Shown here: one piece after another, positions 1 through 7,006 of the stretch
Position numbering within the stretch: position 1 is the first letter of the stretch
Layout: each line of letters starts with the position of its first letter
Assembly (NCBI GenBank): GCA_964463505.1
Contig: CAYXDC010000104.1
Coordinates: 1-8,527, forward strand
Direction of reading: 5' to 3'
Source of the DNA: JAJZSS01 sp964463505
GTDB taxonomy: Bacteria; Chloroflexota; Anaerolineae; Anaerolineales; UBA4823
Length of the DNA: 8,527 nt
The notes under the pieces: generated by a model
What the model saw: only the letters and a program-made list of their open reading frames with translations
Told to the model about the DNA's origin: nothing
The model's database searches: none
Position numbers and translations under genes: made by a program

Positions 1-924
1 TACCAGGGCATATCTTATGTAGCGCAGTATATACGGCAATAGGCTTTCGCCACGCGGAAAGACTGCCCCCAGACCAAACCACAATACCGCAACCCCCATT
101 ACACCCAGAATAAAGCGTACCAATCGTTTCCAAGCCAGGCCACGCGGGCTGAAACCACCATGACGATTGATCCACAGACTACCGGCTGCCAGACCAAATA
201 AGGCGCCGGCATTGGTTATTAAGCCAGACATCGCCATCGGATCCGGGGGATCGCCGCCAGAGGGGTTTGAGGTAGCATTTGCTAACCATTCTGCTGGCAT
301 CTGCCAGTCAGCATTCAAGACACGGGCAATAAAGCCTATCCCCAGCAGTATCAAGGAGCCTACAAAGACGGTCACAATCTGTTTCGTAAATGTCTGTCGT
401 TTCAACCATTGTAGGGCAGGTTTTTCTAGGAGGATTAGCAACCAGAGCAGTAGAGCGCCAATCAGCCAGCCAGCCAAAACATCGCTGATAAAATGCACGC
501 CTAATAAGACGCGGGAGACGCCGATTAGAAAAATTATTAGCATTACCAAAATCAGGATTGCAGGTTGGCGGCTGGAGGCTGCCAGAGCGCCCCAGAAAAC
601 AGTTGCGTGCTGGGCATGCCCGGAGGGTAGACCAAAGGAGCTTTCTGTGCGGAACGCCAGAATTTGCGGGTCGATCCAGTAGGGACGTGGTTGAGCGAAA
701 AACAGCTTCAACGCGTAGTTCAAACCCCCACTGATCATCAGGTAGAGACCTACCCGTAATCCAATTGTGGTGCTGAAGCTCCAATAAATGACCGGGGCTA
801 CGAATAGGAAGAATTCTTCATCACCCAGGCGAGTGATCGCTTCAGCCGCACCTGCCAGCCCGCCGGCTATCGCTTGAAAAGCCAGCATCCAATTGACTTG
901 CTCTAATAACAGGATATCTAGCAT
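1..924 (-). CDS. Membrane PAP2-family phosphatase (C-terminus cut off by window edge)
   Basis: Reading leftward from the ATG at 924-922 gives 308 codons without a stop, so the 3' end lies outside the window. All three signature motifs of the PAP2 (type 2 phosphatidic acid phosphatase) superfamily are present: K73-x6-R80-P81, P100-S-G-H103, and S137-R138-x5-H144-x3-D148. H144 would be the nucleophile that forms the phosphohistidine, H103 the acid/base, and K73, R80 and R138 the phosphate ligands. Hydrophobic segments lie near residues 38-66, 105-135, 140-165, 183-201, 233-250 and 268-287, so it is an integral membrane enzyme. It probably dephosphorylates a lipid phosphate or polyprenyl pyrophosphate; the substrate cannot be read from the sequence. 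The core family domain ends near residue 165, and the extra 140 or more residues add further membrane spans, as in the longer bacterial members. It overlaps the end of the MFS gene by 7 bases and is the last visible gene of the leftward operon. Confidence 0.9.
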   Translation of the reverse strand, partial: MLDILLLEQVNWMLAFQAIAGGLAGAAEAITRLGDEEFFLFVAPVIYWSFSTTIGLRVGLYLMISGGLNYALKLFFAQPRPYWIDPQILAFRTESSFGLPSGHAQHATVFWGALAASSRQPAILILVMLIIFLIGVSRVLLGVHFISDVLAGWLIGALLLWLLILLEKPALQWLKRQTFTKQIVTVFVGSLILLGIGFIARVLNADWQMPAEWLANATSNPSGGDPPDPMAMSGLITNAGALFGLAAGSLWINRHGGFSPRGLAWKRLVRFILGVMGVAVLWFGLGAVFPRGESLLPYILRYIRYALV

Positions 925-2090
925 ATCTCCTCCTCGGTTGTTGCGCTGAGAATATCCGGCTGAGCCAGATGGCTGCCCTGTGCAGCCGGCGAGAAAAACC
1001 AGATGGCAATCACGGATATCGTGATCAAAACCAGGCTGACGATGTACATGCTGGGTGGCGAAAATTGGTAGAATACCCCTGCCAGGAAAGCTGCCAGGAT
1101 CACCGCTATTGAGCCGACTGTCTCGGTAACCCCATAAGTAAATCCAATATTGGATGGGTGCACCAGATGGGTGGTTTGAGCGACCATCAATGAACGCGCA
1201 ATCTTAAAACCACCCAGGAGAAAATATGCCATACCAAACCAGAATAGGCTGTTACCCTGCCAGAGCAGGAAGGCAAAGACGCCCATTGCCAGTTGCCCGA
1301 TCACAATTCCCCGACGAGGTTCCAGGCGCCCAACCAGAAGGCTTAGCAGGAAAACCCCGATCCCCATAAACGAGGCTAATCTTCCGATGACTTCGATCGA
1401 AAGACCTATTTCATTGCGCAGATAATTCTGCGAGAGTGGTTGCGGCAGGTGCAGGGCCAGGACTGTGAAAAATAGGACCCCCAGATATGTCAGTAAGCGC
1501 CTGTCTTTCAATACACTCAAGCGTGTATGGCTAGGCAGGCGTGCTTCCACCGGTTGCGGCTTGATAAATGCGATCACAAGAGCTGCTATCACAAAGATAC
1601 CCGCCGCATAATAAAAAATTATCCGCAGACCATATTGCTCACCCAGCATGCCGCCCAACCAGGGACCAATCACCATCCCCAGATTGAAGCTAACTGAAAC
1701 GATCATAATAGCCTGTCCGACGCTTAGCTTGCCGCGTGCCGCGGTGGCATAGGAATAGAGCGGCGACATAACGAAGAAAGTCATTCCGTACAAGAACAGA
1801 CCGATCACGAATGTGTTCAAGGTATTGGCCAGCGCCATAAAGCTGGCGGCGAAAATTCCTAATCCCCAGGAGAGCCAGATTAATGGGCGGCGCCCGATTT
1901 TGTCCGCCATATAACCAGCAGGAATATGGGCTATTGCCATGGCTGCGCTAAAACCGCTTAAGATGGCGCCGATCTCCACAGGGTTGGCGCCTAACTCTTG
2001 CAAGTAGAGTGGTTGCAAGAACAGGAACATGCCTTCCCCGATACCCCATATGAACATCGAAACTGCAAGCAGGATCAGGTTGATTTTCAT
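918..2090 (-). CDS. MFS transporter, 390 aa, exporter-like
   Basis: The 390-residue protein is hydrophobic throughout, with about 12 predicted membrane spans, the usual size and topology for the major facilitator superfamily. The loop between TM2 and TM3 carries MFS motif A, G59-YMA-D63-KIG-R67-R68. TM5 has G138-MVI-G142-P143-WL-G146-G147, which fits motif C (GxxxGPxxGG), a feature of 12-TM proton-coupled drug/metabolite antiporters. I therefore infer an efflux carrier, with substrate unknown. A basic central loop near residues 177-198 separates the two six-helix halves. The C-terminus ends in a short polar tail containing three glutamates. The ATG overlaps the stop codon of the upstream hydrolase (ATGA, 4 bases) and has no Shine-Dalgarno of its own, so it is probably translated by coupling. 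A sugar or metabolite importer is possible but less well supported. Confidence 0.88.
   Translation of the reverse strand: MKINLILLAVSMFIWGIGEGMFLFLQPLYLQELGANPVEIGAILSGFSAAMAIAHIPAGYMADKIGRRPLIWLSWGLGIFAASFMALANTLNTFVIGLFLYGMTFFVMSPLYSYATAARGKLSVGQAIMIVSVSFNLGMVIGPWLGGMLGEQYGLRIIFYYAAGIFVIAALVIAFIKPQPVEARLPSHTRLSVLKDRRLLTYLGVLFFTVLALHLPQPLSQNYLRNEIGLSIEVIGRLASFMGIGVFLLSLLVGRLEPRRGIVIGQLAMGVFAFLLWQGNSLFWFGMAYFLLGGFKIARSLMVAQTTHLVHPSNIGFTYGVTETVGSIAVILAAFLAGVFYQFSPPSMYIVSLVLITISVIAIWFFSPAAQGSHLAQPDILSATTEEEIC
927..935 (-). promoter_or_regulatory. Strong ribosome binding site inside the MFS stop region, for the PAP2 gene
   Basis: On the minus strand GAGGAGGAG lies just before the PAP2 ATG (924-922). 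It contains a full AGGAGG core (934-929) four bases upstream of the start. The same bases encode Glu386-388 near the C-terminus of the MFS protein, so coding and initiation signals are superimposed. This site decides the PAP2 start in preference to the later Met13. Confidence 0.75.
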
Positions 2091-2932
2091 ACACTTGTAT
2101 TGACGACCGCTTCAATAAAGTGAATCACACGCTCGAAGACAATCTGCCGTGGGGGCTCACGTACCACCACATGCCCGCTGTTTTCCACCCAGAACATTTC
2201 TTTTTGCTGGCTGCCCAGATGCTGGAAAATCTGAGGCATATTATCGGGCAAAACCCCGCGATCATCCTTGGAATGCACCAATAGCGTGGGAGCCTTTACG
2301 CTGGGCAGCACACTGCGCAAGACCTCTAGCAGGTCGCGGAGCTCTGCCACAGAACGCGTGGGATAGGTAGGATAATCGACATGGTCAAGGGCAGCCTGCG
2401 GATAGTGCCAATCTGGCTCACCTTTGTCAATATTTGGCTTGAAGTAGTGCAATAACTCGAGATACTGCATGCGCCAATCCGGGCGTAGAGCATAAGGGGT
2501 GGAGATTCCCACCACACCAGCCAGAGGATAAGCAGGCTGGTATGCTTGCGAGGCCAGGATCAGCGAAAGCACGCCACCCATCGATAAACCCATGGCAAAG
2601 ATGCTCGGAGGTGTATGGTTATCATTGTGTGGCTCAACACACAGGTAGCTTTCCAGTAGACGGTAGCCTTCTTCCACCGAAGCCAGCCAGTCTGGCCAGC
2701 GAGTGCGCAGCATATCTTCTGGCCTGGTTGCGTGCCCTGCCAACCGCACACCGATTACTGTATGCCCATCGTGCGCAAGATATTCTCCCATCCAACGCAT
2801 TTCCTTGGGCGAACCGGTAAAGCCATGCACCAGTAAACATCCGACAGGATGCTGTGCTTTACCATTTGGGTTGCCGGGGAAGAAAAATGGCTCGGCGGTT
2901 GGAATGAGGCGTGGGGCAGGCGTGGTTGGCAT
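2087..2932 (-). CDS. Alpha/beta hydrolase (carboxylesterase / monoacylglycerol lipase type), 281 aa
   Basis: This is an alpha/beta-hydrolase-fold serine hydrolase. The oxyanion-hole motif HGFTGSP is at residues 36-42, the nucleophile elbow GLSMGG at 115-120 (Ser117), the probable acid Asp at 223 or 224 in HSKDD, and the catalytic His at 254 in NSGH. HGFTG with GLSxGG and a roughly 250-280 residue length resemble the Est30-like carboxylesterases and bacterial monoacylglycerol lipases, which cleave short- to medium-chain esters or monoglycerides. There is no signal peptide, so it should be cytoplasmic. Residues 145-200, with several Tyr, Trp and His, form the likely cap over the active site. 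The ATG is 8 bases after the M24 peptidase stop, with only a weak purine-rich stretch (AAGAAAA) ahead of it. The gene ends in a 4-base overlap with the MFS gene. Peptidase activity of the prolyl-iminopeptidase type cannot be excluded, but the motifs fit an esterase better. Confidence 0.9.
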   Translation of the reverse strand: MPTTPAPRLIPTAEPFFFPGNPNGKAQHPVGCLLVHGFTGSPKEMRWMGEYLAHDGHTVIGVRLAGHATRPEDMLRTRWPDWLASVEEGYRLLESYLCVEPHNDNHTPPSIFAMGLSMGGVLSLILASQAYQPAYPLAGVVGISTPYALRPDWRMQYLELLHYFKPNIDKGEPDWHYPQAALDHVDYPTYPTRSVAELRDLLEVLRSVLPSVKAPTLLVHSKDDRGVLPDNMPQIFQHLGSQQKEMFWVENSGHVVVREPPRQIVFERVIHFIEAVVNTSV

Positions 2933-2940
2933 TGGTTTTC

Positions 2941-4071
2941 TTATCCGATCTGCTGGAGCTGGCGTGGCAGATCGCTAAGCGACTCTGCCCCCCGGTCTGT
3001 GATCACCATATCATCTTCAATGCGCACGCCATTTTTACCGGGTAAGTAGATTCCTGGTTCGATCGTGAAAGTCATGCCAGGTTCGAGGACCAATGCATTG
3101 CCACTGCGGATATAAGGAGGTTCGTGAGTTTCCATGCCCAGTCCGTGACCTGTGCGGTGAATAAAAAATTCTCCATAGCCAGCTTTTTCGATCACCTGGC
3201 GCGCAGCCTGGTCCACACTGCCCGCACTCACGCCAGGTGCAGCGATTTCCCGAGCAACAGCATTGGCTTCACACACAACTTCAACTATATGGGTAAGTTC
3301 AGGATCGACATCACCGATGGCAAAGGTGCGCGTCAGATCGGAGAAATAACCATTCGTGCTGGCACCCCAGTCAATGACCAGTAGATCACCAGGGACGAGC
3401 AGACGATTGGTAGGTGTGGCGTGTGGGTTGGCTCCATTTGGTCCTGCGGAAACGATCGGGTTAAAGGGTAGCTCAGCATCCGATCCATTGCGATATATCT
3501 GCATGGTCAGCTCAGCCGCGATCTCCCGCTCACTCATTCCTGGCTTAATTACGCTCAAGGTTGCCAGGACGGCTTTTTGGGCAATTTGCACAGCTGCACG
3601 CATCTGCTCTATCTCGTAGGCGTCTTTTTGCATGCGCAAACGTGCCAGGATGGTATCGGCTGCCTCAAACAATGTTTCACCGCCAGCCGCCTGTAGCAGG
3701 CTTAATTCCAAAAAGCGCATTCGACCGGACTCTACACCCACCTTGCGACGTTTCAGGACTGCTGCCAGCATAGCCTGGCGGAACACATCTGGCCAGGTGT
3801 CTGGGTCCTCATTATAAGGAAATGCTTGCACTGGAAATGGCAGCAAGTCGATTTTGCCTGCTTCTAATTCGGGTAATACCAGCACTGGCGGGCTATGGGG
3901 AACAAAGAGCAACACAACTGGACGTTCGCTCAGATGGAAGTTTAAGCCGGTCAGATAGGTGAGCGTTGGGCCAGGGTTCAGGGCCAACGCCTCTAGACCT
4001 TCCTGGTTGAGCAACATAGCCAGCCTGGCCTGTCGGGTGAGCAGTCGTTCAGTAGCGGGAAGATTGTTCAT
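2941..4071 (-). CDS. M24-family Xaa-Pro peptidase (aminopeptidase P / prolidase type), 376 aa
   Basis: This is a pita-bread-fold metallopeptidase. Residues 1-145 form the creatinase/prolidase N-terminal domain and about 150-365 the M24 catalytic domain. The five dinuclear-metal ligands are all visible: D234 (VIDWG), D245 (SDLTRT), H309 (HRTGHG), E338 (TIEPG) and E352 (RIEDD). The family histidines H217 (NPHATP) and H316 (ETHEPP) are also present. The expected reaction is removal of an N-terminal residue ahead of proline, or cleavage of Xaa-Pro dipeptides, using Mn or Co in the cytoplasm. The length of about 375 matches short bacterial Xaa-Pro peptidases rather than the roughly 440-residue PepP. 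No signal peptide is seen. The start at 4071-4069 has GGCGAGG ending 7 bases upstream. It is the first gene of the leftward operon, 8 bases ahead of the hydrolase. Creatinase-like or other M24B specificities cannot be separated from the sequence alone. Confidence 0.93.
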   Translation of the reverse strand: MNNLPATERLLTRQARLAMLLNQEGLEALALNPGPTLTYLTGLNFHLSERPVVLLFVPHSPPVLVLPELEAGKIDLLPFPVQAFPYNEDPDTWPDVFRQAMLAAVLKRRKVGVESGRMRFLELSLLQAAGGETLFEAADTILARLRMQKDAYEIEQMRAAVQIAQKAVLATLSVIKPGMSEREIAAELTMQIYRNGSDAELPFNPIVSAGPNGANPHATPTNRLLVPGDLLVIDWGASTNGYFSDLTRTFAIGDVDPELTHIVEVVCEANAVAREIAAPGVSAGSVDQAARQVIEKAGYGEFFIHRTGHGLGMETHEPPYIRSGNALVLEPGMTFTIEPGIYLPGKNGVRIEDDMVITDRGAESLSDLPRQLQQIG

Positions 4072-4121
4072 GGTGAAACCTCGCCGGTAAGATTTGTTGA
4101 TTGATATGGAATTCTAAGCCG

Positions 4122-4127
4122 ATTATA
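4122..4127 (-). promoter_or_regulatory. Candidate -10 box for the leftward operon
   Basis: Read on the minus strand this is a perfect TATAAT hexamer, which would place transcription start roughly 45 bases before the M24 peptidase ATG. At 17-18 base spacing I see no good TTGACA-like -35 (CTACCAG is there), so the assignment rests on the -10 and its position in the divergent intergenic region. A second, weaker TAGAAT lies at 4111-4116. Confidence 0.4.
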
Positions 4128-4210
4128 GCCTGATCCACACTGGGCTGGTAGCCTGGATAGGAAATACCAACTCTCCCCATTTCTAGTAAAAGCCTCGTGA
4201 ATTAAAGGCA

Positions 4211-4219
4211 TGATAGAAT
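4211..4219 (+). promoter_or_regulatory. Candidate extended -10 promoter for the LON-domain gene
   Basis: TGATAGAAT fits an extended -10 element (TGn followed by TAGAAT, five of six matches to TATAAT). No clear -35 hexamer precedes it, which is tolerated in extended -10 promoters. The predicted transcription start near 4226 leaves a leader of about 30 bases that contains AAAGG (4246-4250), 8 bases before the ATG at 4259. Confidence 0.4.
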
Positions 4220-4258
4220 TAGTGATCAGGCTTGTAGTTTCCGCTAAAGGTCATCAAG

Positions 4259-4912
4259 ATGTACGAATTGCCTCTATTTCCGCTGAATACGGTCTTATTC
4301 CCGGGGACGCCTCTGCAGCTGCACATCTTTGAAGAGCGTTACAAACAGATGATCGGGGAATGCATCGCCCAGGAAAAACCGTTCGGGGTGGTATTGATCC
4401 GCCAGGGGGTCGAAGCTCTGGGTACTCTGGCGGACCCGCACCGTATTGGTTGTTCAGCGAATATTATTGATGTTCAGCGTCTCGATAATGGGCATTTGAA
4501 CATCACTGCGGTTGGCAAAGACCGCTTCCGGATTCTTACCCTGAATAACCAATCGCAGCCCTATCTTCTGGGCATGGTTGATAATTATCCCATTGTGGAA
4601 CAAGCTCCGGAGACCCTGCAACCTCTTGCCGAGCGATTGTTAGCTCGCCTGGATCGTTATCTGCGTTTATTGGTGGATGCGGGCATGATTGAATTAGATC
4701 CAAGTCATCTGCCGGACAACCCTCTGTTGTTGGCGTACCTCGCTGCAGCGTTGCTGCAGGTCCCGCCGATCCAAAAACAACAATTACTTTCTATTCATGA
4801 TGCCCAAAGCTTAATGGATCGTCTGACAAACATTTATAATCGGGAAGTGGCTCTCGCCCGCCGGCTCTTAACGGACAGCGGAAGTCAACAAGGCTTATTC
4901 TCATTGAATTAA
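4259..4912 (+). CDS. Stand-alone LON substrate-binding-domain protein, 217 aa
   Basis: Residues 3-30 carry the typical start of the Lon N-terminal (LON substrate-binding, PF02190) domain: LPLFPLNTVLFPG followed by LHIFEERYKQMI. The second conserved block is at about 64-92, where G64 and A67 precede the AVGKDRFRIL strand (84-93). The helical part, about 117-205, completes the fold. There is no AAA+ ATPase (no Walker A) and no Ser-Lys protease domain, so this is the short YcgR/SspB-unrelated LON-domain-only type (about 190-220 residues), not Lon protease. In Lon this domain recognises substrates; the role of the free-standing bacterial versions is not established, and recruitment or adaptor activity is an inference. 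It is preceded by AAAGG 8 bases from the ATG and is transcribed divergently from the M24 peptidase. The 74-base gap to the DUF427 gene leaves it open whether they share a transcript. Confidence 0.9.
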   Translation: MYELPLFPLNTVLFPGTPLQLHIFEERYKQMIGECIAQEKPFGVVLIRQGVEALGTLADPHRIGCSANIIDVQRLDNGHLNITAVGKDRFRILTLNNQSQPYLLGMVDNYPIVEQAPETLQPLAERLLARLDRYLRLLVDAGMIELDPSHLPDNPLLLAYLAAALLQVPPIQKQQLLSIHDAQSLMDRLTNIYNREVALARRLLTDSGSQQGLFSLN

Positions 4913-4986
4913 CCCTGTGTCCTGTATTGAAAATTATATATAGGAAAATTGAGCGCCAGCTCCATCTAGAGGATAGTTACTAAGTA

Positions 4987-5481
4987 ATGAAGGTTATTCG
5001 CATTGAACCACAACATGGACAGGAATCTGTTTGGGATTATCCTCGGCCTCCGCGCCTGGAATTGACCTCTCGTCATATCCAAATTGTATTTCATCAAGTT
5101 TTACTGTCTGAGACCTTTTCTGCTTACCGGGTGTTGGAAACCAGTCATCCACCGGTTTACTATATTCCACCAGCAGACATCCAGATGGCTTATTTAAAAC
5201 CGTCCCTTGGAGCGTCTTTCTGTGAATGGAAAGGCAGCGCCAACTACTATGATGTCCAGATTGGTGATAAGTTCGCACACCGAGCAGCCTGGTACTACCC
5301 AGATCCAACCCCGGCGTTTGCCGCCATCCGGAATTATGTGGCATTTTATGCCGGGAGGATGGATTTGTGCACCGTCGATGGGGAGCAGGTCATTCCCCAA
5401 CCAGGTGCTTTTTACGGTGGCTGGATCACCAAAGATGTTGTGGGTCCGTTCAAAGGTGAACCTGGCACACTGGGGTGGTAA
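4987..5481 (+). CDS. DUF427 domain protein, 164 aa
   Basis: The whole protein matches the DUF427 (PF04248) pattern that I recognise from its conserved blocks: VWDYPRPP (15-22), ETSHPPVYYIPP (51-62), EWKG (80-83), AWYYPDP (101-107), FYAGRMD (120-126), and the C-terminal FYGGWIT (142-148) with GPFKGEPGTLGW (153-164). It should be a small, soluble, mainly beta protein with no signal peptide or membrane segment. The biochemical function of the family is unknown to me, and the invariant His54, Trp81, Lys82 and the C-terminal Gly/Trp cluster look like a ligand-binding surface. The ATG at 4987 is preceded by TAGAGGA at 4967-4973, 13 bases away, which is long; no better in-frame start is obvious because conservation begins near residue 15. 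It lies 42 bases before the MttB-like gene, so the two are probably co-transcribed. Confidence 0.9.
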   Translation: MKVIRIEPQHGQESVWDYPRPPRLELTSRHIQIVFHQVLLSETFSAYRVLETSHPPVYYIPPADIQMAYLKPSLGASFCEWKGSANYYDVQIGDKFAHRAAWYYPDPTPAFAAIRNYVAFYAGRMDLCTVDGEQVIPQPGAFYGGWITKDVVGPFKGEPGTLGW

Positions 5482-5512
5482 TCATCCCCGGCGCCATAAA
5501 ATTGTTGATTTC

Positions 5513-5519
5513 GGGAGGT
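5513..5519 (+). promoter_or_regulatory. Strong ribosome binding site of the MttB-like gene
   Basis: GGGAGGT lies four bases before the ATG at 5524. It is the best plus-strand Shine-Dalgarno in the window and fixes the start of the methyltransferase. The preceding genes and the molybdoenzyme have weaker or more distant sites, so the methyltransferase may be made in excess relative to its neighbours. Confidence 0.7.
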
Positions 5520-5523
5520 TAAC

Positions 5524-6978
5524 ATGACACTACCATCGGAAACCGAATTGATCCTTCCGGATATGCCTCGCTTGCGCCCCAGGTTGAGCATGCTGGAGCG
5601 GGACGACTGCCTGAAGATCCATCAAGCGTCGCTCAAGATTCTGCACCATACCGGGGTGGAGGTCTTTAGCGATCAAGGGCTGGAGCTTTTACAGGCCGCA
5701 GGCGCCGCCGTCGATGGCAAGCGCGTGCGGTTCCCGCCCTCCCTGGTGGAATGGGCGTTGGCTTCAGCGCCTGGACCGTTTACTTTATATCAGCGTGGTA
5801 GCCGCGAAGCGGCATTTCACCTGGATGGTACCCAGGTTGTGTTTGGACCGGGCTCGGATACCCTGAATTATCTGGATCCACGCACGGACCAGCGGCGTCC
5901 ATTTTTGCTGGCAGATATCGCCGACTGCATGCGCGTCTGCGACGCCTTGCCTGAAATCAGCTTTGTGATGTCGGTGGGCGTGCCCGAAGACGCCCCTCCA
6001 GAGCGTTATTATCGCTATCAGTTCGCTACAATGCTGCGCAATACATCCAAGCCTACCGTCTTTGTGTGCAACGACCTGGCCGATATCCAGGCCATCGGGG
6101 CTATGGCCGCAGCCGTTGCGGGAGGTTGGGAGAAGCTGAAGCAATATCCCACTCTGCTGCTCTATTCCGAGCCCAGCACGCCTTTGCAACATTCTATTGA
6201 GGCGACTGAAAAAACTCTCTTCTGCGCAGAAAAATCAATTCCGGTTACCCACTCACCTGCGCCGATGATGGGCGGCACTGCCCCCATCACTTTAGCTGGA
6301 GCGGTGGCGCTGGGCAATGCTGAGATGCTCAGTGGGCTGGTGATGCACCAGCTCAAGAACCCCGGAGCTCCTTTTCTATATGGTCATGGCGTCCATCACA
6401 TGGATATGCGCGAAATGATCAGTGTCTATGGCGCTCCCGAATTTCAGCTGGCGCGCGTCATGGCAGCCGAGATGGGCCGCTTCTATGGTTTACCGGTATG
6501 GGGTTATGCAGCCCACAGCGACAGTAAAGCGATTGATGGGCAGGCAGCGGCTGACGCCCAATTCTCAGTCCTGGTAGCCTTACTGGCACGCACTAACCTT
6601 AATCACGATGTGGGCTATCTGGATGCCGGCCTCACTAACTCCCCGGAGATGATGGTTCTGGCAAATGAAATCATTTCCCAAAGTCGGGCTTTTGTGGAAG
6701 GTGTGCGCCTGGACCCCGAATACCTGGCTCTAGATGTGATTGATCGGGTTGGTCCAGGCGGCGAATTTATGAGCGATGAGCACACCCTCGCCCACTGGCG
6801 CGAACTGTGGATGCCCAAACTATTTGATCGCTCACGATTGGCGCGTTGGGAAGCGCGCGGCAGTAAAAATATTAATACTCGCATGAAAGAAGCAACACTG
6901 GCGATCATTGATAACCACCATCCACAACCTTTACCACTTGAGATTGATCAGACTATCGAAGGTATTCTGAATAGCTAA
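5524..6978 (+). CDS. MttB-superfamily (trimethylamine methyltransferase-like) protein, 484 aa, non-pyrrolysine
   Basis: Length and sequence fit the trimethylamine:corrinoid methyltransferase family (MttB, PF06253, COG5598), a TIM-barrel protein that moves a methyl group from a quaternary or tertiary amine to a cognate corrinoid protein. Recognisable blocks are the N-terminal part with HHTGVEVFSD (41-50), FGPGSDTLNYLD (107-118), the SPAPMMGGTAPIT block (244-256) with the following AGAVALGNAE, and HSDSKAIDGQ (331-340) with the helix after it. The frame has no internal amber codon: sense codons occupy the region around 332-336, where Methanosarcina MttB (Pyl334) carries pyrrolysine. It therefore belongs with non-Pyl homologues such as the glycine betaine methyltransferase MtgB, although its own substrate is unknown. 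It is cytoplasmic, has a strong GGGAGGT site, and sits between DUF427 (42-base gap) and the molybdoenzyme (28-base gap). No corrinoid protein is encoded in the window. Confidence 0.92.
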   Translation: MTLPSETELILPDMPRLRPRLSMLERDDCLKIHQASLKILHHTGVEVFSDQGLELLQAAGAAVDGKRVRFPPSLVEWALASAPGPFTLYQRGSREAAFHLDGTQVVFGPGSDTLNYLDPRTDQRRPFLLADIADCMRVCDALPEISFVMSVGVPEDAPPERYYRYQFATMLRNTSKPTVFVCNDLADIQAIGAMAAAVAGGWEKLKQYPTLLLYSEPSTPLQHSIEATEKTLFCAEKSIPVTHSPAPMMGGTAPITLAGAVALGNAEMLSGLVMHQLKNPGAPFLYGHGVHHMDMREMISVYGAPEFQLARVMAAEMGRFYGLPVWGYAAHSDSKAIDGQAAADAQFSVLVALLARTNLNHDVGYLDAGLTNSPEMMVLANEIISQSRAFVEGVRLDPEYLALDVIDRVGPGGEFMSDEHTLAHWRELWMPKLFDRSRLARWEARGSKNINTRMKEATLAIIDNHHPQPLPLEIDQTIEGILNS

Positions 6979-7006
6979 ACACTGAGCTCGGAGATCACCG
7001 AAAATC

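Larger units (their letters stand above)
4072..4258. other. Divergent intergenic region between the two gene strings
   Basis: These 187 bases separate the start codons of the M24 peptidase (leftward) and the LON-domain gene (rightward), and carry candidate promoter elements for both. A short inverted repeat, TGGTA at 4146-4150 and TACCA at 4165-4169 with 14 bases between, lies upstream of the leftward -10 and could be an operator, but arms of five bases are weak evidence. No RNA gene or riboswitch-like structure was recognised. Confidence 0.5.

Noticed and set aside
167..784. Open frames on both strands, 171 aa plus and 158 aa minus
   Set aside because: Both lie inside the PAP2 gene (924 to 1, minus), which has all three catalytic motifs in its own frame. 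The alternative translations have no recognisable domain or start signal.
2149..3049. Several 60-90 residue open frames on both strands
   Set aside because: They overlap the hydrolase and the end of the M24 peptidase, whose catalytic residues and tight spacing are clear. The short frames are out-of-phase shadows.
4927..4942. TTGAAA and TATATA stretch as a promoter for the DUF427 gene
   Set aside because: The two elements are only a few bases apart instead of about 17, and no other -35/-10 pair with proper spacing was found. The stretch is simply AT-rich.
4951..4962. GAGC-GCCA-GCTC inverted repeat after the LON-domain gene, considered as a terminator
   Set aside because: The stem is only four pairs and no T-run follows, so it does not meet the pattern of an intrinsic terminator.
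5524..6978. Possible pyrrolysine (amber read-through) gene
   Set aside because: The frame is continuous with no internal TAG and ends at a normal TAA at the expected family length.
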